Shown one piece after another: positions 1 through 6,805 of a stretch of 10,260 nt of DNA (positions within the stretch are counted from its first letter, which is position 1; the number at the start of each line of letters is the position of its first letter). The stretch lies in NCBI GenBank assembly GCA_937958665.1, contig CALGNM010000094.1, positions 1 to 10,260 on the forward strand, in the 5' to 3' direction. The notes under the pieces are model-generated. The model ran no database searches. It worked only from the letters and a program-made list of their open reading frames with translations, and had not been told where the DNA came from. A program made the position numbers and the translations under genes. The DNA is from an uncultured bacterium (GTDB lineage: Bacteria > Edwardsbacteria > AC1 > EtOH8).

Positions 1-47
1 GACCACCGAGATCTACACTCTTTCCCTACACGACGCTCTTCCGATCT
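1..47 (+). other. Illumina P5/TruSeq adapter (not genomic)
   Basis: These bases match the 3' part of the Illumina P5 universal adapter, ending in the diagnostic CTCTTCCGATCT at 36-47. Genomic sequence therefore begins at 48. The adapter happens to be open in the frame of the following protease gene and would add the artificial peptide PPRSTLFPYTTLFRS to its N-terminus. The reverse complement of the same adapter closes the window at 10216-10260. Confidence 0.98.
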
Positions 48-3000
48 AACACAGAGTTGGGGCATCCCAAAGTACCGGTAATATCCCAATGGGTGGAAAT
101 CCCGCAGGGAGCCACAGTGGCCCCCGTTCTGGAGGTGTTGGCTTCGGAGAATATCAGCCTGAAAGCCAAGGGAATAGCCAAAAAGATAATTCCGGTGCAG
201 TTGCCGGTGCCAAAGGTGCCCGGGGCCGAAAAGAACGTCCCCTTTAGCAGGGATATAAAAGTTTATTCGTCAGATAATTATTATAGCCCAACGGTCATTT
301 CTGTATCGGAGCCTGTCCAAATGCGGGGGCACCGGGCGGTGTTGGTAAGTTTCTGCCCAGTGGGGTACAACCCGGTGCGGGATGAAATATCCGTCATCAC
401 CAAAGCCAAAATCAGGTTGAAGCTTATCGGGTCAGACATCGCCCAAACGCAGAGAATGAAAACCAAATATCGGTCATTGGTGTATGACAACATCTTGGGC
501 CCAACCTTGTTGAATTATGATTCCTATGATATTAAGGACAATACATCACCCCCGCCCCCAATAGACCAGGTCATCATAGTCGGTGATAATTATTATAACG
601 CCCTGGCGCCCCTGGTGGATTGGGACATTCGCAAAGGGTATCGGACAATAGTCGTCAAAACCTCGGATATCCCCGGCGGGGTTGACACCAACAACATCCG
701 CCAATATATCAAGAGCCAGTATGAAGGCGAAAACCCGCCCGACTTTGTCCTGTTGGTAGGTGATGTGGATGTTGTCCCTACCTATTACACTACTACGGCC
801 CCTAACTACCCAGTCACCGACCTGTATTACTCAACCATGGCTGGTACGGATTTCGTGCCCGACTTGATAGTGAGCCGAATCTCGGTGGCCGACACCATCC
901 AGCTGCGGAATTACATCGCCAAATACATCGGATATCAGCAGGGGGCATGGACCAGTGACTATTCTTGGATGCGAAAAGCCTTTTTTACAGCTTCTTCTGA
1001 CAACTTCTCTATTACCGAGGCGACAGACAATTATTGTATCGCTGTATGTCGAGCCAACGGGATGGAATGTGATTCGGCTTTCCAGCGGTTGGGTGGAACC
1101 ACCGCAGACATTGCCGAGGCTGTCAACAGCGGGTCAACCATTGTCACCTACACCGGACATGGCTATTATGACAGCTGGAGCGGCCCTTCATTCACCAAAG
1201 CAAACATAAATGCATTAGCCAACAATGATAGATATCCGTTTATCACCAGCTTTGCCTGCATGACCGGGGCTTTCGCGAATGCCGGTTTTCCGGAATGTTT
1301 CGGGGAAACATGGATCCGGGCGGCCAATAAAGGAGCCGTGGCATTTTGGGGCTCCTCTGTTTATTCCTATTGGGATGAGGATGATGTCCTCCAGCGAAGA
1401 ATGTACAATGCGGCATTAGATAGCGGATATACTTCCATAGGCGGGATGACGCTAAAGGCTAAACTTGATTTTGGCCGTTTGTACAACTGGGCCAACACCA
1501 CTAGCGTATCGGTAAAAATATATTTCGAGCAGTACAACATTTTGGGTAATGGCTCGATAGATTGGTATAACCAACCCCCCCTTGCCCTGACCGTCAGCCA
1601 CCCGGCAGCCATCACTTTGGGTCCCACCACGGTGGCGGTGGAGGCCCTGGCCGGCTCGGCCCCGGTGGCCGGGGCCCTGGTGGGCCTGGTGCTCAAGTCC
1701 ACCGGCAAGGTGCTGGCCTCCGGCTACACCGACCCCACCGGGCGGGCGGCCCTGGACATCGAAACCTCCGTGGTGGGAGACAGCGTCTATGTCACCGTCA
1801 CCGCCCACAACTGCCGGCCCTACCAGGGTGCCATCGGCATCTCGGTCAGCGGCCCCTTCGTGATGTACTACGGCCACCGGCTGGACGATTCGGCCGGCAA
1901 CGGGGACGGGACCGCCAACCCCGGCGAGGCCCTGGTGATGCCCCTGACGGTCAGGAACAGCGGCAGCACCATCTCCATCGGCACGGTCAAGGGGGTGCTT
2001 TCCTCGGCCAGCCCGCTGGCCGTGGTGACCGACAGCTTCCACAACTACGGCATCATCTACCCCGGCGATACCGCGGTGCACTCGGCCGGGTACCGCATCC
2101 TGCTGTCGGGTTCCTGCGGCGACGGTGACATCATCCCCTTCACCCTGAAGTGCCGGGACACCGAGGACAGCTGGACCAGCAACTTCTCCCTGAGGGTACG
2201 GGCCCCCCGGCTGGGCTACGCCACCCACCTGATAACCGATCCGGCCCCGGCCAACGGCAACGGCTTCCCTGAGCCGGGCGAGGCCTGCAGCCTGGCGGTC
2301 AGCCTGAGCAACAGCGGCGGCCTGGGGGCCGACTCGGCCAAGATGGCGCTCTCCACTTCCGACCCCTACCTGTCCTTATCCGGCGGGCCACTGCGCTACG
2401 GGACCATAGCGGCGGGCCAGAGCGCCTGGCCGGAAGAGCCCGTCCTGGTGACGGTGGGCAACCCGCCCCAGACCCCACGCTATGCCTGGATCTACCTGGA
2501 CCTGAATGTGAACGGACGCCCCGCCGGCCGGGACAGCTTCCTGCTGACGGTGGGCAGCCCGGGACTGAACGACGATATGGAGGACAGCGCCCGGACCGCC
2601 GAATACCAGGCCGAGGATCTCTGGCACCTGAACCAGTACACCTGCCACAGCCCGGTGACATCCTGGCGCTGCGGGGTGGGGGACGCCGACAACTACCTGA
2701 ACAACATGAACGCCTCGCTGATCACCCCGGAATTCGTGCTGGGGGCGGCCAACACGGTCAGCTTCTGGCACAAGTACGCCATGGAGAACACCTACGACTT
2801 CGGCTATGTGGAGTACACCACCGACGGCGGGCAAAGCTGGAAGGAGCTGGCCAGTTACACCGGGATCCTTTCCGACTGGACCCAGGCCAGCTTCGACCTG
2901 CTGGACCTGAATCCCGGCACCCCGGCCCGCCTGCGGTTCCGCTTCACCTCCGACTACTCGGTCACCTACCCCGGCTGGCATCTGGACGATGTCCAGGTCG

Positions 3001-3329
3001 CCGCCTGGGTCAAGAGCCCGGCAGATGGCGACCGGCCGGCCGGAGGCGGGGTTTCGGCCATGCTCTACCCCTGCTATCCCCAGCCGGTCAGGGACCAGGC
3101 CTGGATGTCCTACCAGCTGGCCGGCCGGACCCGGGTCTCCTTGGGGGTCTATAACATCCTGGGACAGATGGTCCGCCAATTGGAGGACGGCATCCGTGAG
3201 CCCGGCCGGCACCGGATAAGCTGGGACGGGCGGGGCCAGGACGGCCGGCGGCTGGCGGCCGGGGTCTATTTTGTGCGGCTGGTGGCCGAGGGCCGGAGCC
3301 TGGTCCAGAAGGCCGTCCTAGTCAGGTAG
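48..3329 (+). CDS. Gingipain-like C25 cysteine peptidase with C-terminal sorting domain, 5'-truncated
   Basis: This is a secreted protease of peptidase family C25, missing its start codon and signal peptide because the insert begins inside the gene; 1093 residues remain (numbered from base 48). The first residues (GHPKVPVISQWVEIP) look like the C25 propeptide, which runs to about 165. The catalytic domain spans about 175-505 and has the family motif LLVGDVDVVP (about 235-244), the GHG histidine H371 and the nucleophile C404 in SFACMTGAF. The His-Cys spacing of 33 residues equals that of gingipain R. Then come an Ig-like domain (about 505-600), two related modules with Ca-loop-like acidic segments (GNGDGTANPGE near 615 and NGNGFPEPGE near 735), a MAM/jelly-roll-like region (about 842-990) and a FlgD-like/type IX sorting module (about 1004-1093, GVYFVRL near the end). 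The protein is inferred to cross the outer membrane by a type IX-like route and be released or anchored. The part before about base 1575 is clearly AT-richer than the rest. TTG at 57 is the first start-like codon but lies inside the conserved propeptide, so it is not the true start. Confidence 0.93.
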   Translation, partial: NTELGHPKVPVISQWVEIPQGATVAPVLEVLASENISLKAKGIAKKIIPVQLPVPKVPGAEKNVPFSRDIKVYSSDNYYSPTVISVSEPVQMRGHRAVLVSFCPVGYNPVRDEISVITKAKIRLKLIGSDIAQTQRMKTKYRSLVYDNILGPTLLNYDSYDIKDNTSPPPPIDQVIIVGDNYYNALAPLVDWDIRKGYRTIVVKTSDIPGGVDTNNIRQYIKSQYEGENPPDFVLLVGDVDVVPTYYTTTAPNYPVTDLYYSTMAGTDFVPDLIVSRISVADTIQLRNYIAKYIGYQQGAWTSDYSWMRKAFFTASSDNFSITEATDNYCIAVCRANGMECDSAFQRLGGTTADIAEAVNSGSTIVTYTGHGYYDSWSGPSFTKANINALANNDRYPFITSFACMTGAFANAGFPECFGETWIRAANKGAVAFWGSSVYSYWDEDDVLQRRMYNAALDSGYTSIGGMTLKAKLDFGRLYNWANTTSVSVKIYFEQYNILGNGSIDWYNQPPLALTVSHPAAITLGPTTVAVEALAGSAPVAGALVGLVLKSTGKVLASGYTDPTGRAALDIETSVVGDSVYVTVTAHNCRPYQGAIGISVSGPFVMYYGHRLDDSAGNGDGTANPGEALVMPLTVRNSGSTISIGTVKGVLSSASPLAVVTDSFHNYGIIYPGDTAVHSAGYRILLSGSCGDGDIIPFTLKCRDTEDSWTSNFSLRVRAPRLGYATHLITDPAPANGNGFPEPGEACSLAVSLSNSGGLGADSAKMALSTSDPYLSLSGGPLRYGTIAAGQSAWPEEPVLVTVGNPPQTPRYAWIYLDLNVNGRPAGRDSFLLTVGSPGLNDDMEDSARTAEYQAEDLWHLNQYTCHSPVTSWRCGVGDADNYLNNMNASLITPEFVLGAANTVSFWHKYAMENTYDFGYVEYTTDGGQSWKELASYTGILSDWTQASFDLLDLNPGTPARLRFRFTSDYSVTYPGWHLDDVQVAAWVKSPADGDRPAGGGVSAMLYPCYPQPVRDQAWMSYQLAGRTRVSLGVYNILGQMVRQLEDGIREPGRHRISWDGRGQDGRRLAAGVYFVRLVAEGRSLVQKAVLVR

Positions 3330-3400
3330 CGGCGCTAAATTGCTATATATGACACCGTGAGCTGATGGGGGACAAGGGGCCGGGAAGCCCCACCCGCCAA

Positions 3401-3427
3401 GGGGGCCGGCCTTCCGGATCGACCCCC
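3401..3427 (+). terminator. Possible weak hairpin downstream of the C25 peptidase gene
   Basis: GGGGG (3401-3405) can pair with CCCCC (3423-3427), enclosing a CCGG/CCGG mini-stem (3406-3409 with 3414-3417) and a 5-base bulge. It lies 72 bases after the protease stop codon. No T-tract follows (AATAAAAATTG), so this is not a convincing intrinsic terminator; it may only be a 3' end structure or chance pairing in GC-rich DNA. Apart from this and the promoter below, I see nothing definite in the 3330-3522 gap. Confidence 0.2.
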
Positions 3428-3448
3428 AATAAAAATTGAAGAAAATGC

Positions 3449-3477
3449 TTGACAAAAGGGCTCATCTGTGGTATTTT
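3449..3477 (+). promoter_or_regulatory. Sigma70-type promoter for the M23 peptidase gene
   Basis: A perfect -35 box TTGACA (3449-3454) is followed, after exactly 17 bases, by TATTTT (3472-3477), which matches 4 of 6 positions of the -10 consensus. The region is AT-rich compared with its surroundings. Transcription would begin near 3484, giving a leader of about 40 bases before the ATG at 3523. The leader has no evident Shine-Dalgarno sequence. Confidence 0.7.
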
Positions 3478-3522
3478 CTATGCGTTATCGCTTAATTTAG
3501 AACTTGGCGATTGTTTTTGTTT

Positions 3523-4446
3523 ATGGGCCTCAAGGAAAAGACGCAGTTCACCATAGTGTTCATCCCGCACCACGGGGGCAGGCAGCTGAGCCTGCGGGTC
3601 CCCCGGTGGGCCATTATCGGCCTGGCGGGCTTTTCGGGTTTCCTGCTGCTGGGCCTGGGCTTCGTCACCACCGGGTACATCAACAAGTTCATCGACGCCT
3701 CCCTGCTCAAAAAGCTGCAGGTGGAGAACCGCATCCTGCGGGACAAGCTGGGTGAGTTTTCCGCCAAGTCGTCGAAGCTGCAGGAACAGATAGATAATTT
3801 CGTAAGCTTCGACTCCAAGATCAGGATGATGGCCGGCCTGCCGGCCATCGACCCCGACATCCGGCGGGTGGGCATCGGCGGCAACCCCACCGTCAGGCTG
3901 CCCCGGGAGGTGTCCGAAGGGTCCGCCCAGTCCATCCAGCAGGTCCAGGAAGAGCTGGACCGCCTGAACCGGGAGGCCCGGCTGCAGAACGAGAGCTTCG
4001 AGGAGCTCAGCCGGGAGCTGGCCAGCCGCCAGGAGATGTGGGACCACCTGCCATCCATCCAGCCGGCCCCGGGCTGGATCATCAGCGACTTCGGCTACCG
4101 GCGCGATCCCTTCACCGGAGAGATGAGGATGCATGAGGGCATCGACATCGCCGGACCCTCCGGCACCAGCATCGTGGCCCCGTCCAAGGGCACGGTCAAG
4201 TCGGTGGGCTATCGGGGCAATTACGGACTGTGTCTGGAGATCGACCACGGCTACGGGGTGGTCACCAGGTACGCCCACTGCTCGCTGATCAAGGTGGCCC
4301 AAGGGGCCCGGGTATCCCGGGGCCAGGTGGTGGCCCTGATGGGGGCCACCGGCCGGGCCACCGGACCCCACCTGCACTACGAGGTGCTCAACAAGGGGCA
4401 GGTGGTCGACCCCGAGAAATATATCATCCTGTCCAGGATGTTCTGA
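3523..4446 (+). CDS. Membrane-anchored M23 family metallopeptidase (LytM/peptidoglycan hydrolase-like)
   Basis: This 307-residue protein has a short basic cytoplasmic N-terminus, one transmembrane segment (about 29-53), coiled-coil stretches (about 57-100 and 145-175) and a C-terminal LytM/M23 domain (about 185-305). The zinc ligands are all visible: H204 and D208 in HEGID, and H285 in HLH (283-285). The catalytic histidines H252 (RYAH) and H283 are also present, so the enzyme should be active rather than a degenerate EnvC/NlpD-type activator. Family members cut peptide cross-bridges in peptidoglycan from the periplasmic face; the coiled coil usually mediates partner binding or autoinhibition. 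I chose ATG 3523 because MGLKEKTQFTIVFIPHHGGR fits the usual short basic N-terminus of membrane-anchored M23 proteins. An upstream in-frame TTG at 3511 would add only MFLF. Neither start has a good ribosome binding site. The gene has its own promoter and terminator and appears to be monocistronic. Its exact cell-wall target cannot be read from the sequence. Confidence 0.93.
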   Translation: MGLKEKTQFTIVFIPHHGGRQLSLRVPRWAIIGLAGFSGFLLLGLGFVTTGYINKFIDASLLKKLQVENRILRDKLGEFSAKSSKLQEQIDNFVSFDSKIRMMAGLPAIDPDIRRVGIGGNPTVRLPREVSEGSAQSIQQVQEELDRLNREARLQNESFEELSRELASRQEMWDHLPSIQPAPGWIISDFGYRRDPFTGEMRMHEGIDIAGPSGTSIVAPSKGTVKSVGYRGNYGLCLEIDHGYGVVTRYAHCSLIKVAQGARVSRGQVVALMGATGRATGPHLHYEVLNKGQVVDPEKYIILSRMF

Positions 4447-4460
4447 CCTGAAGCCATGCC

Positions 4461-4502
4461 ATAAGGGGGCCGGGAGAATCTATTCCCGGCCCCCTTATTT
4501 TT
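4461..4502 (+). terminator. Strong Rho-independent terminator after the M23 peptidase gene
   Basis: A perfect 15-base inverted repeat (4461-4475 with 4484-4498) encloses an 8-base loop. The stem core is GGGGGCCGGGA/TCCCGGCCCCC, and TTTTT follows at 4498-4502. It begins 14 bases after the M23 stop codon. The convergent CapA-like gene ends at 4514, so the hairpin also sits just past that gene. On the minus strand no run of T follows, so the signal is mainly for the plus strand, but the stem could stabilise both transcript ends. Confidence 0.92.
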
Positions 4503-4513
4503 GTGCCCCGGAC

Positions 4514-5653
4514 TTATCTGGCACTGGAATCATCCCGCCAGGGCGGGCGGTAGGGGTGGCTAAAGGGGAAGTCCTCCCGGGAGAGGCGCTCCATCAAGCG
4601 GGCCGCCCCATCCTGGGGGTCGGCCAGCGGGCCGCCCGGCCGGTGCTGGATGAAGGAGTGGATCCGGAAGTCCAACAGCCTGCCGTCGGGGGCCAGCTCG
4701 GCCCAGAGCAGGGGGGCCAGGCCGGATTCCCCGGAAAGGTTCATCCCGCCGTAGGTGCAGAAGTTGCCCAGGCTGTAGGCGATCAGCCGGCCCTGGTGCA
4801 CCTCCAAAGCCCGGGGGACATGGGGCCCGTGCCCGATGATCAGATCGGCCCCGCGCTCCACCGCCTGCCGGGCGAACTTGACCAGGTCGCCCCGCGGCTC
4901 GCCCAGATAGCTCTCCGGCCCCTCCTTGAGGTGCAGGGCCGCCTTGCCCTCGGCCCCGCCGTGGACCGAGACCAGCAGCAGATCGTAAACTCTGGCCAGC
5001 GAGTCGATCTCCCGCAGGGCCACCTCCGGATAGACCACCGAGCGGGGCGGGCCGCCGGAGGAGAGGGCAATCAGGGCCACCGAGAGGCCGCCCAGGTCGA
5101 AGACCGCCAGCGAGCCATCCTTGCCGCTGTAGGCGATCCCCTCCTTTTCCAGGGCCTCCCGGGTGGAGGCGCTGCCCTGGGGTCCGAAGTCGTTGGCGTG
5201 GTTGTTGGCCAGCGAGACCAGGTCGAAACCGGCTCCGGCCAGATTGGCGGCGAACGAGGTCGGGGTGCGGAAGACATAGGCCCGGCCGCTTTTGGCCAAC
5301 TTGGCCGGCTGGCCCTGGTCGCACAACGGGCCCTCCAGGTTGCCGAAAGCCAGGTCGGCCGCCGACAATATCCCCTGGCAGTCTTGGAACAGCCGCCGCC
5401 CGTCTTCGGGAGGCAGCCGGGGCTCGGGGTAACAGCTGCCCATCATGATATCGCCCACCGCCGCGATGGTGACCCGGGAGGGGCCAGACGGGACCGGGGG
5501 GGCCAGGCTGTCCGCCTCCGGCCGGGCGGCGGCCGAGCTGTCGGCGGCCGCCTCGGGCGCCGATGCCTGGGGCGGCGGGGTGCGCACCGTGGCACAGGCT
5601 GGCAGCAGCAGGGCCGCCAACAACGGCATCAATCTCAAGATGGGATTACTCAT
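4514..5653 (-). CDS. CapA-like metallophosphatase-fold lipoprotein
   Basis: This 379-residue protein begins with a lipoprotein signal peptide: hydrophobic residues 5-17 and a lipobox LPAC with C20 as the lipidated cysteine. A Pro/Ala/Ser-rich linker (about 21-60) follows. The remainder is a CapA/PgsA-family domain related to metallophosphatases, with GD (67-68), GNLEGPL (104-110), ANNHANDFG (149-157), HGG (231-233), GHGPHV (274-279) and YSLGNF (293-298). CapA proteins are associated with poly-gamma-glutamate capsule synthesis or anchoring, but many homologues lack the other cap/pgs genes. None are visible here, so poly-gamma-glutamate production should not be assumed. The start ATG (5653-5651) is fixed by the signal peptide; the ribosome binding site is weak (AAGAAAG). 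The gene lies 29 bases downstream of the epimerase gene on the same strand, probably in one operon. It converges on the M23 gene with a 67-base gap. Confidence 0.9.
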   Translation of the reverse strand: MSNPILRLMPLLAALLLPACATVRTPPPQASAPEAAADSSAAARPEADSLAPPVPSGPSRVTIAAVGDIMMGSCYPEPRLPPEDGRRLFQDCQGILSAADLAFGNLEGPLCDQGQPAKLAKSGRAYVFRTPTSFAANLAGAGFDLVSLANNHANDFGPQGSASTREALEKEGIAYSGKDGSLAVFDLGGLSVALIALSSGGPPRSVVYPEVALREIDSLARVYDLLLVSVHGGAEGKAALHLKEGPESYLGEPRGDLVKFARQAVERGADLIIGHGPHVPRALEVHQGRLIAYSLGNFCTYGGMNLSGESGLAPLLWAELAPDGRLLDFRIHSFIQHRPGGPLADPQDGAARLMERLSREDFPFSHPYRPPWRDDSSAR

Positions 5654-5682
5654 GGGGGCTTTCTTAAATTATTATCTCTGGT

Positions 5683-6681
5683 CTACAGCCAGCCGTTCTC
5701 CTTATACCAGCGGGCGGTCTGGGCCAGCCCTTCCTCCAGGCTGTGGCGGCAGGAGAAGCTGAAATCCTCGGCGGCCCGCGAAGGGGAACAGGTCCAGCAG
5801 ATCTGGGCCATCTCGCGAACCTTCTGCCGGTTGAAGATTGACTTTTGGCCGGCCAGGCCGGCCCCGCCCTCGGCCAGCAGGGCCGAGAAACGGGCCAGGA
5901 ACAGGGGCACCCGGAGGCTTACCGGCCGGCGGCCCAAGGCTTGGGCGATGGCCTGGGATATCCGGCTCCAGGAGTAGGCTTGGGGGTCGGACAGGAAGTA
6001 AGTGCCACCGAGGGCTTCTTTGGCCCGGGCGGCCATGATGGTCCCGGCCACCAGGTCGGCCACATAGATCAGATTGGCATAGCGTTCCCGCAGACCCGGC
6101 AGCAGGGCGATCCCCCGGTCTATCCACTTGAAGTAAAGAAGCACATCCCGGTCCCGGGGCCCGTAGACGGTGGGGGGGCGGAGCAGGGTCAGCGGCAGTC
6201 CGGCCAGACCGGCCAATAGCCTCTCGGCCTCCAGCTTGCTCCTCCCGTAGTCGGAGATGGGCCGGCAGACATCCGACTCCCGCCGGGGGGCCCCCAGGCT
6301 GTCGGCCGGCCCGGCCGCCGCCTGGCTGGACAGGAAGACGAAACGCTTGAGGCCCGAGGCATTTTCAACGGCGGCCTTTGCCAGGTTGATGGTGGCATCC
6401 ACATTACCGCGGAAAATCCTATCCCGGCTGCCGGCCTTGGCGGCGGCGATGTGAAATATGTAATCCACCCCCTTGACGGCGTCGGACAGCGACGACCGGT
6501 CGTCAAAAGACCCATAGGCCAGCTCCAGCTCCAGACCTTGCAGCCAGTTCAAGTTGCTGGTGGTCCTGACCAGGGCCCGCACCCGGAATCCTTCCCCAAG
6601 CAAACCCTCGGCCAGATGGCTGCCGATGAAGCCGCTGGCCCCGGTCACCAGGGCCAGGGGAGATTTGGCTGTGCCCGTCAT
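5683..6681 (-). CDS. NAD-dependent epimerase/dehydratase (extended SDR family)
   Basis: This 332-residue protein is a complete extended short-chain dehydrogenase/reductase. The dinucleotide-binding motif GASGFIG (14-20) sits at the N-terminus, FHIAA (76-80) resembles the usual (H)xAA segment, FLSS (116-119) carries the catalytic Ser, and YGRSK (145-149) supplies the Tyr and Lys. LRPPTVYGP (167-175) is the typical substrate-side motif. The C-terminal SLEEGLAQTARWYKENGWL is the usual helix of nucleotide-sugar epimerases. It most likely converts an NDP-sugar or related alcohol/ketone in the cytoplasm; the substrate cannot be inferred, and 3-beta-HSD-like or reductase roles are possible. The start ATG is secure because an in-frame TAA lies only nine bases upstream. 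No Shine-Dalgarno fits in that space, and the predicted -10 box is six bases from the ATG, suggesting a leaderless mRNA. It probably heads an operon with the CapA-like lipoprotein gene, which hints at envelope polysaccharide work. Confidence 0.92.
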   Translation of the reverse strand: MTGTAKSPLALVTGASGFIGSHLAEGLLGEGFRVRALVRTTSNLNWLQGLELELAYGSFDDRSSLSDAVKGVDYIFHIAAAKAGSRDRIFRGNVDATINLAKAAVENASGLKRFVFLSSQAAAGPADSLGAPRRESDVCRPISDYGRSKLEAERLLAGLAGLPLTLLRPPTVYGPRDRDVLLYFKWIDRGIALLPGLRERYANLIYVADLVAGTIMAARAKEALGGTYFLSDPQAYSWSRISQAIAQALGRRPVSLRVPLFLARFSALLAEGGAGLAGQKSIFNRQKVREMAQICWTCSPSRAAEDFSFSCRHSLEEGLAQTARWYKENGWL

Positions 6682-6687
6682 GGGTGT

Positions 6688-6717
6688 AGTTTAACTTAAT
6701 TGGCGCCAGCCTGTCAA
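6688..6717 (-). promoter_or_regulatory. Promoter for the epimerase-CapA operon, apparently leaderless
   Basis: On the minus strand, a perfect TTGACA (6717-6712) is followed after 18 bases by TAAACT (6693-6688), which matches 4 of 6 positions of the -10 consensus; a 17-base spacing would give the poorer TTAAAC. Only six bases separate the -10 box from the epimerase ATG (6681), so transcription would start at or next to the start codon. Confidence 0.55.
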
Positions 6718-6751
6718 CCCGGGACTTTGGGCCTTGACAAGATATTAGTCC

Positions 6752-6779
6752 TTGACATTTGCCCAAATTGAGTTAAAAT
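6752..6779 (+). promoter_or_regulatory. Promoter for the DUF1232-acpS-nnr operon
   Basis: TTGACA (6752-6757), a 16-base spacer and TAAAAT (6774-6779, 5 of 6 matches) form a strong sigma70-type promoter, with transcription expected near 6786. A second copy of CCTTGACA lies 18 bases upstream (6732-6739). It has no good -10 partner and might instead be a regulatory repeat. The leader before the ATG at 6806 is about 20 bases long. Confidence 0.72.
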
Positions 6780-6791
6780 TACAACTCATCC

Positions 6792-6796
6792 AGGAG
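6792..6796 (+). promoter_or_regulatory. Ribosome binding site that fixes the DUF1232 gene start
   Basis: AGGAG lies nine bases before the ATG at 6806. It decides in favour of this ATG over the in-frame TTG at 6752, which is inside the -35 box and would be untranscribed. Confidence 0.8.
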
Positions 6797-6805
6797 AGCC
6801 AGTGC

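Noticed and set aside
57-59. TTG as start codon of the C25 peptidase
   Set aside because: It lies inside the conserved propeptide with no signal peptide and no binding site; the frame is open up to the adapter, so the gene is truncated.
1367-3212. Several long minus-strand open frames across the C25 gene, up to about 278 codons
   Set aside because: They lie opposite a clear coding gene in very GC-rich DNA, where stops are rare, and their translations are low-complexity Gly/Pro/Arg-rich with no known motifs.
3330-3448. Possible riboswitch or small RNA in the GC-rich gap after the protease gene
   Set aside because: Several short G/C pairings can be drawn, but none matches a known riboswitch core, and the region lies upstream of the M23 promoter so it would not be in that mRNA leader.
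3478-4377. 299-codon minus-strand open frame opposite the M23 gene
   Set aside because: The plus strand carries all M23 metal ligands and catalytic residues; the opposite translation shows no domain and is rich in Gly, Pro, His and Gln, typical of a shadow frame.
4556-5977. 473-codon plus-strand open frame spanning the CapA-like and epimerase genes
   Set aside because: It runs antisense across two well-supported genes and an intergenic gap, and its translation is compositionally biased with no recognisable motif.
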